A stretch of DNA of 64,000 nt from Parolsenella massiliensis (GCF_900143685.1 NZ_LT671675.1:471111-535110), one strand, 5' to 3'; shown: positions 26,031-34,994, numbered from the stretch's first letter. The notes: generated by a model not told the origin, from the sequence alone. A program made the numbers and translations.

Positions 26031-26540
26031 CTACTCCTGCCTGCCGGCGGCCACGGGGTTTCCGCGCTCGTCGGTGCCGTCCTCGGTGGTCGTGGCGGTG
26101 CAGGAGCCCTCGGGGTGGGCGAGCATCTCGTCGAGCGTGCGCCAGGCGAGCTCGGCGCACTTCACGCGCGCGGGCATGTGCGAGATGCTCTCGAGCTCGG
26201 CCGCCTCGTCAAGCTCCTCGAGCTCGGCGGGGTCCTTCTGCTCACCGCGGATCATCTGGCCAAACAGGTGGCAGAGCTTGCGTGCGTTCTCGGGCGTCTC
26301 GCCCACCATGAGGTCGCTCATCATGTCGGCAGAGCCCTGCGAGACGGCGCAGCCGTGGCCCGTCCAGGACACCTCGGAGATGGTGCCGTCGTCGCCCAGG
26401 CGCACGTCGAGCACGAGGTCGTCGCCGCAGCTGGGGTTGATGCCCTCGTGCGACAGCGTGGGCTCGTTCATCTTGTACTTGTAGTCGGGGCTGCTCACGT
26501 GGTCCATGAGCGCGCGGCTGTAGACGTTGGCGTTAGCCAT
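26031..26540 (-). CDS. sufU: SufU zinc-dependent sulfurtransferase
   Basis: Accepts the persulfide sulfur from SufS for Fe-S cluster assembly. It has 169 residues. The three cysteines that bind zinc in SufU are present: Cys38 (NPSCGDD, with the adjacent Asp), Cys64 (GHGCAVSQGSADMM) and Cys128 (ARVKCAELAW). The GEQKDPAELEELDEAAELE insertion is the one that separates SufU from IscU. A short extra tail follows residue 145. ATG 26540 follows GGGAGG and overlaps the last codons of sufS. Confidence 0.93.
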   Translation of the reverse strand: MANANVYSRALMDHVSSPDYKYKMNEPTLSHEGINPSCGDDLVLDVRLGDDGTISEVSWTGHGCAVSQGSADMMSDLMVGETPENARKLCHLFGQMIRGEQKDPAELEELDEAAELESISHMPARVKCAELAWRTLDEMLAHPEGSCTATTTEDGTDERGNPVAAGRQE

Positions 26541-27759
26541 GGAAGACCTCCCAGACGAACTTGAGCCCGGCGACGAGCTGGTCGATGTCGGCGCGGTCGT
26601 TGTAGAACGCCACGCTCGCGCGGCAGCAGCTCTCGATGCCCATCCAGGTGAGCAGGGGCTGGGCGCAGTGGTGTCCCGCGCGGATGCCGACGTCCTTGGT
26701 GTCGAGCAGGCTCGAGACGTCGTGCGGGTGGATGCCCTCCACGTTGAACGAGACGGCCCCCACGTGGGCACGCGGATCGTCCGGTCCCACGATCTGGACG
26801 AACGGCAGGGCCTGGAGCTGCTCGCACAGGTAGGCGGCAAGCTCGCGCTCGCGTGCCTCGAGCTCGTCTCGGCCGTGCTCGCAGATGTAGTCGATGGCGG
26901 CTCCCGTGGCATAGATGCCGGCGGCATCCTGCGTGCCGGCCTCGAACTTCTCGGGGATGGGGGCCCACACGGCTTCGTCTTCGGTGACGGAGTCGATCAT
27001 CTCGCCGCCCGTGAGGAACGGCGGGAGGCTCTCGAGCAGCTCTCGGGTGCCCCACAGCCCGCCGATGCCCATGGGGCCGCCGAGCTTGTGGGCCGAGAAG
27101 GCCAGCGCGTCCACGCCAAGCTCGCGCACGTCCACGTGGACGTGCGGCAGCGACTGGGCGGCGTCTGCGATGACCGTGGCACCCTGCGCGTGCGCGGCGT
27201 CGGCGATGGCGCGCACGGGGTTCTCGACGCCCAGGACGTTCGAGACGTGCGTGACCGAGACGATCCTCGTGGCCGGGCCGATCTTGGCCGCGATCTCCTC
27301 GGGGCCGATGACGCCCTGGTCGTCCGGGCGCAGGTAGACGAGGCGGGCGCCGGTGGCGCGACAGACCTGTTGCCAGGGGATGAGGTTGGAGTGGTGCTCC
27401 ATGATGGAGATGCACACCTCGTCGCCCTCGTGAAGGACAGCAGGCCCAAGCGTCTTGGCGATGAGGTTGAGCGCCTCGCTGGCGTTTCTGCAGAAGATGA
27501 CCTCTGCCGGGTCGGTGGCGCCCACGAAGCGCGCCACCTTGGCGCGTGCGTCCTCGATGGCCTGCGTGGCGTCAACGGAGAGCCGGTAGAGGCCGCGAAG
27601 CGGGTTGGCGTTCATCGTCTCGTAGAACGTGCGCTGCGCGTCGAGCACTGCGGCCGGGCGCTGCGCCGTGGCCGCGCTGTCAAGAAACGCAAGCTCGGGG
27701 TGGGACGCCAGCAGCGGGAAGTCCGCCTTGTAGGGGTTCTTGTCGATGTCTGTGGTCAT
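26533..27759 (-). CDS. sufS: SufS-type cysteine desulfurase
   Basis: A PLP-dependent group II cysteine desulfurase of 408 residues that mobilises cysteine sulfur. It has LDSAATAQRP at the N-terminus, EHHSNLIPWQ, DAAQSLPH (PLP Asp/Gln), the PLP lysine in FSAHKLGGPMGIGG (near residue 225) and the persulfide-forming cysteine in RAGHHCAQPLL (near residue 365). It starts 3 bases after the sufD stop. SufU next door is its usual sulfur acceptor in Gram-positives. Confidence 0.95.
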   Translation of the reverse strand: MTTDIDKNPYKADFPLLASHPELAFLDSAATAQRPAAVLDAQRTFYETMNANPLRGLYRLSVDATQAIEDARAKVARFVGATDPAEVIFCRNASEALNLIAKTLGPAVLHEGDEVCISIMEHHSNLIPWQQVCRATGARLVYLRPDDQGVIGPEEIAAKIGPATRIVSVTHVSNVLGVENPVRAIADAAHAQGATVIADAAQSLPHVHVDVRELGVDALAFSAHKLGGPMGIGGLWGTRELLESLPPFLTGGEMIDSVTEDEAVWAPIPEKFEAGTQDAAGIYATGAAIDYICEHGRDELEARERELAAYLCEQLQALPFVQIVGPDDPRAHVGAVSFNVEGIHPHDVSSLLDTKDVGIRAGHHCAQPLLTWMGIESCCRASVAFYNDRADIDQLVAGLKFVWEVFHG

Positions 27760-27762
27760 GCC

Positions 27763-29058
27763 TTACGCCTCCTTGGGCGAGATGCTCTCATCATCCTCGT
27801 GGCTCCCGAGCGCAAGCGCGTCGGAGATCTCAGCGGAGACCTCGGGGCCAAGGGAGCCCGCGGCCCAGTCGATGACGGCGACGGGCGCCTGTCCGGGCAG
27901 CGTGTTCGCGGCGTCGTCCACGATGGCGCGGCTGAACAGCGCCTCCGCCTCGGCCTGGGTGAGGCCGCGGTCGGCGAGGTAGGCGAGCTGCTCGGGGCTC
28001 ACCGAGCCGATGGCCGCGCCGTGCGTGCCCTCGACGTCGTCCTCGTCGCACAGGATGGTGGGCAGCGTCTTGTTGACGACGTCGTCTCCGCACACAAGTA
28101 CGGTCTCGTTCTCGGAGCCCTTGGCACCCTTGCAGCCGTGCCTGAGGTCGATCGTGGCCCGAAGCGCCTTGCGGGCGTTCTCTGACAGCACGCCCGTCAT
28201 GTCGAGGTTGGCGCGGGCGTGCCGTCCGCTCACGGGCACGGAGTAGCCCAGGTCGATGAGCTCGCCTGCGCCCGCGAGGTAGCGAAGCGCAAGGTCGAGG
28301 CGGCTGCGGTCGCCTACGAGCTCGATGTTCGCGCCCAGGGCAGTCGTGGCGGCGCCGATGACGTACTGGCGCACCGTGACCTCGGCGCGATCGTCGGCGA
28401 CGATACCCAGGCTGTCGAGGTACTGCTCGCCTGCCGTGGCGGCCACGAGCAGCGTCACGTGCACGTGGCTGCCCGCCTCGGCGTGGATGCGCAGGACGTG
28501 GCCGCTTGTGGTGGGGGCGTCGGGCGCGGGCGCCGGTGCGTCGGCGGCGCGGGCCTCGTCCTCGTTGGCCTCGGCGTGCTCGCGCTCGTCGGCCTCCTTG
28601 GGCGCGGCGCCCAGGTCGTCTGCCACGACGACGTTGACGTTGGCCTCGGCGTCCGGGCGCACGAACACGCTCGTCTGGGCCACCGCGCCCAGCGAGCAGT
28701 CGATGTCGACGGAGACGGTCTGGGCCTGCCCCGCGCCCACGACGACGCAGTGGCGCTGGGTGGCCGAGGCGTCGAGCCACTCGGTGGCATCGGGGCCTGC
28801 GCCGCCGGAGATGCGGCGGGCGGCCGCGGGGACCTCGGCGGCGGCTGGCTCTTATTCACATATCCCAGGCCCCCGGACCAAGGCGGAAATCGGATGCCGG
28901 CTTCTTCTTGGAAAAAAAAAAAGCAGATGGAAGGGGCGATCGGCTAGATGGCTCTCACGCTTACGGGCGGCGGGCACCCTGAGCTCGCAGTCGTTGTTCT
29001 TGAGCCAGTTCCAGGTCTGGGCGTCAGTACGCCCGACGCCGGTAAGCGTGAGAGCCAT
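27763..29058 (-). CDS. sufD: SufD scaffold subunit; frame broken by inserted sequencing-adapter DNA
   Basis: Part of the SufBCD scaffold. The start (ATG 29058, MALTLTGVGRTDAQTWNWLK) lies directly after the sufB stop (TAGATG). The remainder (from about 28848 down to 27763) has the SufB/D beta-helix with RSRLDLALRYLAGAGE, RKALRATIDLRHGCKGAKGS and the conserved DDVEGTHGAAIGSVSPEQL. Between them, 28849-28965 is foreign: Nextera adapter plus an inverted copy of the gene's own start. Its frame ends at TAA 28852-28854. The insert is 117 bases, exactly 39 codons, and removing it gives one open frame of about 392 residues, the normal SufD size. The gene is therefore probably intact in the organism. 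A low-complexity Pro/Ala segment lies within the mid-part. Confidence 0.85.
28845..28922 (+). other. Illumina Nextera adapter read-through with poly-A (artefact)
   Basis: CTCTTATTCACATATCC, then CCCCGGACCAAGGCG, then ATGCCGGCTTCTTCTTG and a run of A residues follow, in order and spacing, the Nextera transposase end, i7 adapter, an index like TAAGGCGA and the P7 end, with scattered base errors of the kind seen in low-quality read tails. It is not genomic sequence. Confidence 0.93.
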
Positions 29059-29081
29059 CTAGCCGATCGCCCCTTCCATCT
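28925..29081. repeat. 40-bp perfect inverted repeat, probably a chimeric read end
   Basis: 28925-28964 is the exact inverse complement of 29042-29081, which holds the sufB stop and sufD start. The 77 bases between are normal sufD 5' sequence. Together with the adjacent adapter this is best explained as a library or assembly chimera, not a biological repeat. Confidence 0.88.
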
Positions 29082-30513
29082 CGAGCTTGATGAGGTTGTT
29101 CATCTCGACGGCATACTCGAGCGGCAGCTCCTTCGAGACCGGGTCGGCAAATCCGTTCACGACCATCGTGCGGGCCTCCTGCTCGGAGCAGCCGCGGCTC
29201 ATGAGGTACATGACCGTGTCGTCGGAGATGCGGCCGATCGTGGCCTCGTGGCCCACGCTGGCCGTGGCGTTCCTCACGTCCATGGCCGGGATGGTGTCCG
29301 AGCGGCTGATGTCGTCGAGCATGAGCGAGCTGCAGCTCACGGAGGCCTTCGCGCGGTCGGCCTTCTTCGTCACCACGACGGAGCTGCGGAATGTCGAGAT
29401 GCCGCCGCCCTTGGAGAGCGACTTGGTGTCGACCGAGGCACGGGTGTCGGGCGCGGCGAGCGTCACCTTGCAGCCCGTGTCGAGGTTCTGCGTGGCGCCG
29501 GCGAACGTGATGCCGGTGAACTCGCAGCTCGCGCGCGGGCCCACGAGCAGACTCGAGGGGTAGAGGTAGGAGACGTGGCTGCCGAACGAGCCCGAGACCC
29601 ACTCGACCTTGCCGTCCTCCTCGACGCGCACGCGCTTCGTGTTGAGGTTGTACATGTTCTTCGACCAGTTCTCGATGGTCGAGTAGCGAAGCCTGGCGCC
29701 CTTGCCCACGAACAGCTCCACGGCGCCGGCGTGCAGGTTGGCCACGTTGTACTTGGGGGCGGAGCACCCCTCGATGAAGTGCAGGTCGGCACCGGGCTCC
29801 ACGATGATGAGCGTGTGCTCGAACTGTCCGGCGCCCGCGGCGTTCAGGCGGAAGTAGCTCTGCAGCGGGAAGTCGAGCTTCACGCCGGCGGGCACGTAGA
29901 CGAACGAGCCGCCGCTCCACACGGCGTAGTGCAGTGCGGCGAACTTGTGGTCGGTCATGGGGATGAGCGTGCCGAAGTGCTCGCGGATCATGTCCTCGTA
30001 GCCCGAGTGCATGGCGTCCTCGACCGTCGTGTACACCACGCCGGACTTGGCGACCTCGTCCTTCATGTTGTGGTAGACGATCTCGGAGTCGTACTGGGCG
30101 CCCACGCCCGCCAGGCTCGTGCGCTCGGCCTCGGGAATGCCGAGGCGCTCGAACGTGTCCTTGATGTCGTCGGGCACGTCGTCCCAGCTCTCAGCCTGCT
30201 TGGCGCCACTGGCCACGTAGGTGGAGATCGTGCTCATGTCCAGGCCGCCGATGGCCGGGCCCCAGTTCTTGGGCATCTCCATGCGCTCGTAGGTCTCGAG
30301 TGCCTTCAGGCGCATCTGCAGCATCCAGTCGGGCTCGTCCTTCTTGCGGCTGATCTGCTCGACGATATCGCCGGACAGGCCGTCGGCGAAGCGCTCGTAG
30401 CCCCTCTCGGACTTCACGAAGTCATACATGCTGCGGTCGACGTCGGCCACGTCGGCGCGCTTGCGCTCGGGCTGCCCGGCCGTGGCGTCGGCGGCGATGT
30501 TCTCGCGCTCCAT
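29059..30513 (-). CDS. sufB: SufB Fe-S scaffold subunit
   Basis: The main scaffold on which Fe-S clusters are built, 484 residues, the family's usual size. Recognisable parts are GISRKKDEPDWMLQMRLKA-type sequence (ISRKKDEPDWML), AVWSGGSFVYVPAGVKLDFPLQ, ADLHFIEGCSAPKYN, ENWSKNMYNLNTKR and the C-terminal ASVGHEATIGRISDDTVMYL. It lies 3 bases after sufC and its stop is adjacent to the sufD ATG, so all subunits are co-translated. Confidence 0.96.
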   Translation of the reverse strand: MERENIAADATAGQPERKRADVADVDRSMYDFVKSERGYERFADGLSGDIVEQISRKKDEPDWMLQMRLKALETYERMEMPKNWGPAIGGLDMSTISTYVASGAKQAESWDDVPDDIKDTFERLGIPEAERTSLAGVGAQYDSEIVYHNMKDEVAKSGVVYTTVEDAMHSGYEDMIREHFGTLIPMTDHKFAALHYAVWSGGSFVYVPAGVKLDFPLQSYFRLNAAGAGQFEHTLIIVEPGADLHFIEGCSAPKYNVANLHAGAVELFVGKGARLRYSTIENWSKNMYNLNTKRVRVEEDGKVEWVSGSFGSHVSYLYPSSLLVGPRASCEFTGITFAGATQNLDTGCKVTLAAPDTRASVDTKSLSKGGGISTFRSSVVVTKKADRAKASVSCSSLMLDDISRSDTIPAMDVRNATASVGHEATIGRISDDTVMYLMSRGCSEQEARTMVVNGFADPVSKELPLEYAVEMNNLIKLEMEGAIG

Positions 30514-30516
30514 CTG

Positions 30517-31287
30517 CTACGCCTCCGCCTTCTCGAGCGAGGCCTCGGCCGCCTCGTAGCGCTCGAAGCCGTTCGCATCGATTTGGTCGATGAGCTCAGG
30601 GCCGCCGTCTGCGACGAGGTGGCCGCGCACCATGACGTGCGTGCGGTCAACGTCGACGCGCTCGAGGATGCGCGTGTTGTGCGTGATGATGAGCAGGGCG
30701 CCGCCGCACTGCTCGCGGTAGGCCGTGATGCCTCGCGAGACGACGGACAGGGCGTCGACGTCAAGGCCGGAGTCGGTCTCGTCGAGGATGGCGAGCTTGG
30801 GCTGCAGGAGCAGCAGCTGCAACATCTCGACCTTCTTCTTCTCGCCGCCCGAGAAGCCCACGTTGAGCTCGCGGGTGAGGTAGGAGGAGTCCATGTCGAG
30901 CTGCTCGCACAGCTCACCCACGCGGCGGCGGAACTGCTTGGCCGTCATCTTGAGCTCAGGGCGCTTCTGGCAGATGGTGCGCAGGAAGCTGTACAGCGGC
31001 ACGCCGGGGATCTCGACGGGCGCCTGGTAGGAGAGGAAGATGCCCGCGAGCGAGCGCTTGTCGGGCGTGGCGTCCGTGAGGTCGGCCCCGTCGAACTCGA
31101 TGGTGCCGGCCGTGGTGCGGTAGACCGGGTCGCCCATGATGACGTGGCCGAGCGTGGACTTGCCGGCGCCGTTGGGGCCCATGAGGACGTGGCACTCGCC
31201 GGCGTCCACGGCGAGGCTGACGCCGTGCAGGATGGGCTTCTCGTCGGCGCTTGCGCTCACGCCGCTAATGTTAAGGAGGTGTTCCAT
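30517..31287 (-). CDS. sufC: SufC ATPase of the Fe-S assembly complex
   Basis: An ABC-type cytosolic ATPase (256 residues) that drives the SufBD scaffold. Walker A is GPNGAGKST (residues 39-47), the SufC-type Q-loop region is FLSYQAPVEIPGVP, the signature is VGFSGGEKKK and Walker B is LAILDETDSGLD. First gene of the sufC-sufB-sufD-sufS-sufU-rrf2 operon. The ATG follows GGTAAGGAC, a weak ribosome-binding site. Confidence 0.95.
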   Translation of the reverse strand: MEHLLNISGVSASADEKPILHGVSLAVDAGECHVLMGPNGAGKSTLGHVIMGDPVYRTTAGTIEFDGADLTDATPDKRSLAGIFLSYQAPVEIPGVPLYSFLRTICQKRPELKMTAKQFRRRVGELCEQLDMDSSYLTRELNVGFSGGEKKKVEMLQLLLLQPKLAILDETDSGLDVDALSVVSRGITAYREQCGGALLIITHNTRILERVDVDRTHVMVRGHLVADGGPELIDQIDANGFERYEAAEASLEKAEA

Positions 31288-31325
31288 TTCTTGTCCTTAC
31301 CTTGCTTGAGGAAAGAGCCTTGTCG

Positions 31326-31352
31326 ATAATACCCCACCGGAAGTGGGATTAT
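31326..31352. promoter_or_regulatory. Candidate Rrf2/IscR-type operator between sufC and the symporter gene
   Basis: ATAAT-AC-CCCAC CGGAA GTGGG-ATTAT is a near-symmetric palindrome in the 84-bp divergent spacer. The minus-strand -10-like TATTAT lies within it. A site for the operon's own Rrf2 regulator is the simplest guess; a role for the divergent symporter gene is also possible. Confidence 0.45.
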
Positions 31353-31371
31353 CCCGAGGAAGGCGTTTTGC

Positions 31372-32331
31372 GTGGATAAGTGGACGAGATTTGGTAAGGC
31401 GATCGGCTCTCACATGCCCTTCATCGCGCCTCTGTGCGTGCTGGCCGGCGTGATGATTCCGCAGGTGTTTGGCGTCACCGAGCACGTGGTGCCCGTCCTG
31501 TTCGCCATCATGACGTTCCAGGGATCGCTCAACAACAACTTCCGCTCGGTGGCCGAGCAGTTCCGCCACCCCAAGAACATGCTGTTCGTGCTGGGGCTTT
31601 CCATCGTCGTGATGCCCGTCGTGGCCCATGCGATCGCGAGTCTCATCTTTGGCGGCGACCCCAACCTCGTGACGGGCGCCACGCTCGAGTATTGCGTGCC
31701 GGTGGGCGTCGTGAGCTTCATGTGGTGCGGCATGTACGGCGGCGACCTGTCCCTGGCGCTCGCCTGCATCCTCGTGTCCACCGTGCTGTCGCCCTTCACG
31801 ATCCCCGTTTCGCTCAAGCTCCTGCTGGGCGCCACCGTGCAGGTGGACGTGCTGGGCATGATGTCCAACATGGTGTTCATGATCGCCCTGCCCGCCGTCG
31901 CCGGCATGCTCGTGAACGAGCTCACGCACGGCTGGGGCCACAAGACGCTCTCTCCGGTGATGTCGCCGGCGGTGAAGGTCCTGCTCATGCTCATCATCGC
32001 GTCCAACTCCTCGCAGATGAGCGACTACGTGCGCCACCTGACGCCCGAGCTTTTGGGCATGGCGCTGTTTATCCTGGTCTACGCGTCGTGCGGGTTTGCG
32101 ACGGGACTTCTCATCGCCCGTGCCCGCGGCCTTTCGCGTGACCGCCTTGTGACGTCGTGCTTCTGCTCGGGCATCCGCAACATCTCCGCGGGGGCTGTGC
32201 TCGCGGCGCAGTTCTTCCCCGGCGAGGTGGTCTTCCCCGTCATGATGGGGACGCTCTTCCAGCAGGTGCTCGCGGGCGTGTTCGGCTCGGTCATCAACCG
32301 CGTCGCCGGCGAGGCGAGCGAGACGGCGTAG
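31372..32331 (+). CDS. Bile acid:sodium symporter (BASS) family transporter
   Basis: A 319-residue membrane protein with about nine or ten hydrophobic helices and the BASS family pattern, for example PFIAPLCVLAGVMIPQ, IMTFQGSLNNNFRSV, VGVVSFMWCGMYGGDLSLAL and the C-terminal FCSGIRNISAGAVLAAQFFP. BASS members import bile acids or other organic acids with sodium; in bacteria many carry pantoate, keto acids or unknown anions, so the substrate cannot be stated. GTG at 31372 follows AGGAAGG. It is divergent from sufC and stands alone. Confidence 0.8.
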   Translation: MDKWTRFGKAIGSHMPFIAPLCVLAGVMIPQVFGVTEHVVPVLFAIMTFQGSLNNNFRSVAEQFRHPKNMLFVLGLSIVVMPVVAHAIASLIFGGDPNLVTGATLEYCVPVGVVSFMWCGMYGGDLSLALACILVSTVLSPFTIPVSLKLLLGATVQVDVLGMMSNMVFMIALPAVAGMLVNELTHGWGHKTLSPVMSPAVKVLLMLIIASNSSQMSDYVRHLTPELLGMALFILVYASCGFATGLLIARARGLSRDRLVTSCFCSGIRNISAGAVLAAQFFPGEVVFPVMMGTLFQQVLAGVFGSVINRVAGEASETA

Positions 32332-32844
32332 CGGGTTCGTTTGCCCGCGTGTGGTTGCGGGTGCAGGTTGTACAGATTTGCGCGAATGACGCATCCGTGC
32401 GCTTTTGCACCGCTCGTTTGAGGCAAACGTGCGGATGTGCGCGCTTTCGGGGGCGTGGGGCGTACATATCCGCACGTTCGAGGCGTTCGTGTGCGCAGAT
32501 ATGCACGTTTGCCTCAAACGCGCACGAGTTCTCGACCCAACGCCCCGCGCAACCGCTCGCCGTTGGAAAAGCGTTCGAAACACAATGGACAATCCGCTGC
32601 TTATCGGCACGTAAATTCACAACGCATCCACAAATGCGCACGAAATCGTGAACATTTTCTACGCTCACCGACAATTTAACGCCGCCTACCGTTTGCGTAG
32701 AAATATCAACCGTTTGCCTATTTCTCGAAAACAAGGGTTCCCCTCATTTTCAGAGGCTCCTATCGTGTGCGACCGAAAGGCGTGCGCCTGCGCCGGAAGG
32801 GGGCTTCCGGGCATGCCCACGCACAGGCTCGAAAGGGGAGAGAC
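32332..32844. repeat. Intergenic block with CAAACGTGC-type repeats
   Basis: No gene is visible in these 513 bases. The first half holds several copies of short units such as GAGGCAAACGTGCGGAT, ACATATCCGCACGTTCG and GCAGATATGCACGTTTGCC, in both orientations. The same units recur at 34804-34879 and 58540-58700. The second half (32560-32760) is AT-rich and may hold the promoter of the SDR gene. Confidence 0.6.
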
Positions 32845-33594
32845 ATGGCCTTCGACTTCAGCGGCAAGACCGCGATTGTCACGGGTGGCACCCAGGGCAT
32901 CGGCCTTGAGATCGCCAAGGGCATCGTCGAGGGAGGTGGCCACGTCGTGCTCATCGCCCGCAGCAAGGACAAGGGCGAGGCGGCCGTGGCCGCGCTCGGC
33001 GAGGGCAACCACTTCTACCAGCTCGACGTCTCCGACACGGCCAAGGCCCGCGAGACGGTCGAGCAGATCTTCACGGAGGTGCCGGGCGTCAACATCCTCA
33101 TCAACTGCGCCGGCGTCATCTCCACGAAGAAGTTCGACGAGATCGACGACGCCGAGTGGACGCGCACGATCAACATCAACCTCAATGGCGTCTTCACGAT
33201 GATGTCCGCCGTCTACCCGCACTTCAAGGCGGCCCACGCCGGCACGATCGTCAACGTGAGCTCCGTTGCCGGCAAGATCGGCGGCGGCCTTCTGGGTACC
33301 GCGGCCTACGCCAGCTCCAAGGCCGGCGTCAACGGCCTCACGAAGGCGGTCGCCAAGGAGGGCGGCAAGTTCGGCATCCGCTGCAACGCCGTCTGCCCGT
33401 CGCTCACCCTCACGGACATGACCTCGATCCTGTCCGACGAGAACTCCCAGCGCATCATCAATGGCATTCCCCTGGGCCGCGCCGCCCAGCCGAGCGAGCC
33501 GGCTCAGATGGTGCTGTTCTTCGCCTCTGACCTCGCGAGTTTCGTCAACGGCGAGATCGGCGACTGCGACGGCGGCATCGTCCTCGACGGGTAA
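32845..33594 (+). CDS. Short-chain dehydrogenase, KduD/FabG-like
   Basis: A classical NAD(P)-dependent SDR of 249 residues. TGGTQGIGLEIAKG is the cofactor loop, NCAGVIS and the catalytic Ser in VSSVAGK are present, and the Tyr-Lys pair is in YASSKAG. The following gene is a 2-keto-3-deoxygluconate permease, so a ketodeoxygluconate or gluconate oxidoreductase role (KduD-like) is plausible, though 3-oxoacyl-ACP reductase-like activity cannot be excluded. ATG 32845 follows GAAAGGGGAG. A strong terminator separates it from the permease. Confidence 0.8.
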   Translation: MAFDFSGKTAIVTGGTQGIGLEIAKGIVEGGGHVVLIARSKDKGEAAVAALGEGNHFYQLDVSDTAKARETVEQIFTEVPGVNILINCAGVISTKKFDEIDDAEWTRTININLNGVFTMMSAVYPHFKAAHAGTIVNVSSVAGKIGGGLLGTAAYASSKAGVNGLTKAVAKEGGKFGIRCNAVCPSLTLTDMTSILSDENSQRIINGIPLGRAAQPSEPAQMVLFFASDLASFVNGEIGDCDGGIVLDG

Positions 33595-33616
33595 TCGCGC
33601 CTCTGTCGCAATCCCT

Positions 33617-33652
33617 GGCCGCGCCCGCAGCGCCGGGCGCGGCCGTCTTTTT
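33617..33652 (+). terminator. Terminator after the SDR gene
   Basis: GGCCGCGCCCG pairs with CGGGCGCGGCC (11 bp), followed by GTC and five T residues. Confidence 0.9.
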
Positions 33653-33750
33653 GCTCTTGTAAGGGCGGGTGGCGCACGGCCTCCCGCGAAGCGCGCCCCG
33701 GGCGCCCGAAGGCCCCGCACCGCGCGTGCGTTTGAAAGCGAGTACTGCAT

Positions 33751-34737
33751 ATGAGTGAAACCACTGCGGTGGAGGAGAAGAAGCCCTTCTTCAAGATGAA
33801 CTCCATCCCCGGCGCCACGATCCTCGTGCCGCTGCTTCTGGGCTGCCTGCTGAACACTCTGTTCCCCGACCTGTTCTCCACGCTTGGCAGCTTCACGCTC
33901 GGCATGACGCAGAACGGCGTGAGCCCGCTCGTCGGCGCGTTCCTGCTGATCGTGGGCACCACGATCTCATTCAAGAGCGCGCCTGCCGCCGCCGCGCGCG
34001 GCGCCATCATCATCATCGTGAAGCAGGTCGTCGTCATTGCCGTGGCGCTTCTCGTGCTTGCCACGGGCAACAACTTCTGCGGCCTGTCCGCCATGGTGAT
34101 CCTGGCCGCGTGCACCGGTGCCAACAACGCCATGTACGCCGGCCTCATGGGCACGATGGGCAACGAGGCCGAGCGCGGCGCCGTTGCCATCACGACGCTC
34201 GTCGTGGGCCCACCCGTCACGATGATCGTCCTCGGCGCCGCCGGCCAGGCCTCCATCGGCTGGACGCTCGTCGGTGCCATCCTGCCCATCGTCGCGGGCA
34301 TCATCCTGGGCAACGTCTTCCCGAGCTTCAAGAAGATGATGGCCCCGGCGCTCACCGGCGTCATCGTGCTCACGTTCTTCGCTATGGGCTCAACCATGAC
34401 GTTTGGCCAGCTCATCGCCGGCGGCGTGCCGGGCATCCTGCTCGGTGTCATCTGCTCGGTGGTCTTCGCCATCCCGACGGTGATCGTCGACCGCCTCACG
34501 GGTGGCACGGGCACGGCCGGTGCCGCCATCTCGAGCTGCGCCGGCGCCAACGTCGCGACGCCTGCCGCCATGGCCGCCACGGACGAGGGCCTGTACGGTG
34601 GCGAGGTCCTGGCCGTCGCCACGGCCCAGGTTGCCGCCTGCGCCATCGTGACCGCCATCCTGACGCCCATCGTCACGAGCTGGGTCCACAAGCACTTCGA
34701 GGCCCAGGACGCCAAGAAGGCTGCCGCCACGGCATAG
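33751..34737 (+). CDS. kdgT: 2-keto-3-deoxygluconate permease
   Basis: KdgT family transporter of 328 residues with about ten hydrophobic segments. Family features are IPGATILVPLLLGCLLNTLFP, CTGANNAMYAGLMGTMG, PIVAGIILGN and SSCAGANVATPAAMAA. It imports 2-keto-3-deoxygluconate, an intermediate of pectin and uronic acid breakdown. The SDR just upstream could act in the same pathway; no kdgK or kdgA is in view. Terminators lie on both sides, so it is a single-gene unit. Confidence 0.9.
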   Translation: MSETTAVEEKKPFFKMNSIPGATILVPLLLGCLLNTLFPDLFSTLGSFTLGMTQNGVSPLVGAFLLIVGTTISFKSAPAAAARGAIIIIVKQVVVIAVALLVLATGNNFCGLSAMVILAACTGANNAMYAGLMGTMGNEAERGAVAITTLVVGPPVTMIVLGAAGQASIGWTLVGAILPIVAGIILGNVFPSFKKMMAPALTGVIVLTFFAMGSTMTFGQLIAGGVPGILLGVICSVVFAIPTVIVDRLTGGTGTAGAAISSCAGANVATPAAMAATDEGLYGGEVLAVATAQVAACAIVTAILTPIVTSWVHKHFEAQDAKKAAATA

Positions 34738-34763
34738 CCCCGCGACGCCTTTGAGCTCGTCTC

Positions 34764-34805
34764 GCGCCCGTCACCCGTTCGGTGGCGGGCGCTTCCTGTT
34801 TTTAT
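34764..34805 (+). terminator. Terminator after kdgT
   Basis: GCGCCCG-CACC pairs with GGTG-CGGGCGC, followed by TTCCTGTTTTT. Confidence 0.85.
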
Positions 34806-34879
34806 CTGCGTACTTGCGGAGGCCGGGCCCTGATTGAGTCCGGATTTGCCCCAAACGTGGCCGTAAGTGCGCAGATGCC
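34804..34879. repeat. ATCTGCG inverted repeat upstream of dnaE
   Basis: ATCTGCGTACTTGCGG at the left and CCGTAAGTGCGCAGAT at the right form an inverted repeat with mismatches around a loop containing CCCCAAACGTGG. It shares units with the repeats at 32370-32540 and 58540-58700. Confidence 0.7.
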
Positions 34880-34994
34880 ATGGCAATCGAACGCCACGTG
34901 AACGCTCCGTGGGCGCCCGTCGGCGGCCCAATTCGTGTCCGATGCCTGCGCTATTCTCATGTGGCAGACAACCGACGGGGGAGCTTCCAACCAC

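Noticed and set aside
28852-29058. Small 68-codon protein at the sufD start
   Set aside because: Its second half is translated adapter and inverted duplicate; only the first 31 codons are real and belong to sufD.
28948-31329. 793-codon plus-strand frame opposite sufB and sufC
   Set aside because: Antisense shadow that begins inside the inverted chimera at 28925-28964; it has no domains and no ribosome-binding site.
32405-32679. Overlapping small frames at 32.4-32.7 kb
   Set aside because: They are translations of the CAAACGTGC-type repeats (His, Arg, Cys, Thr rich) in several frames; the same pattern appears in the 58.5 kb repeat block.
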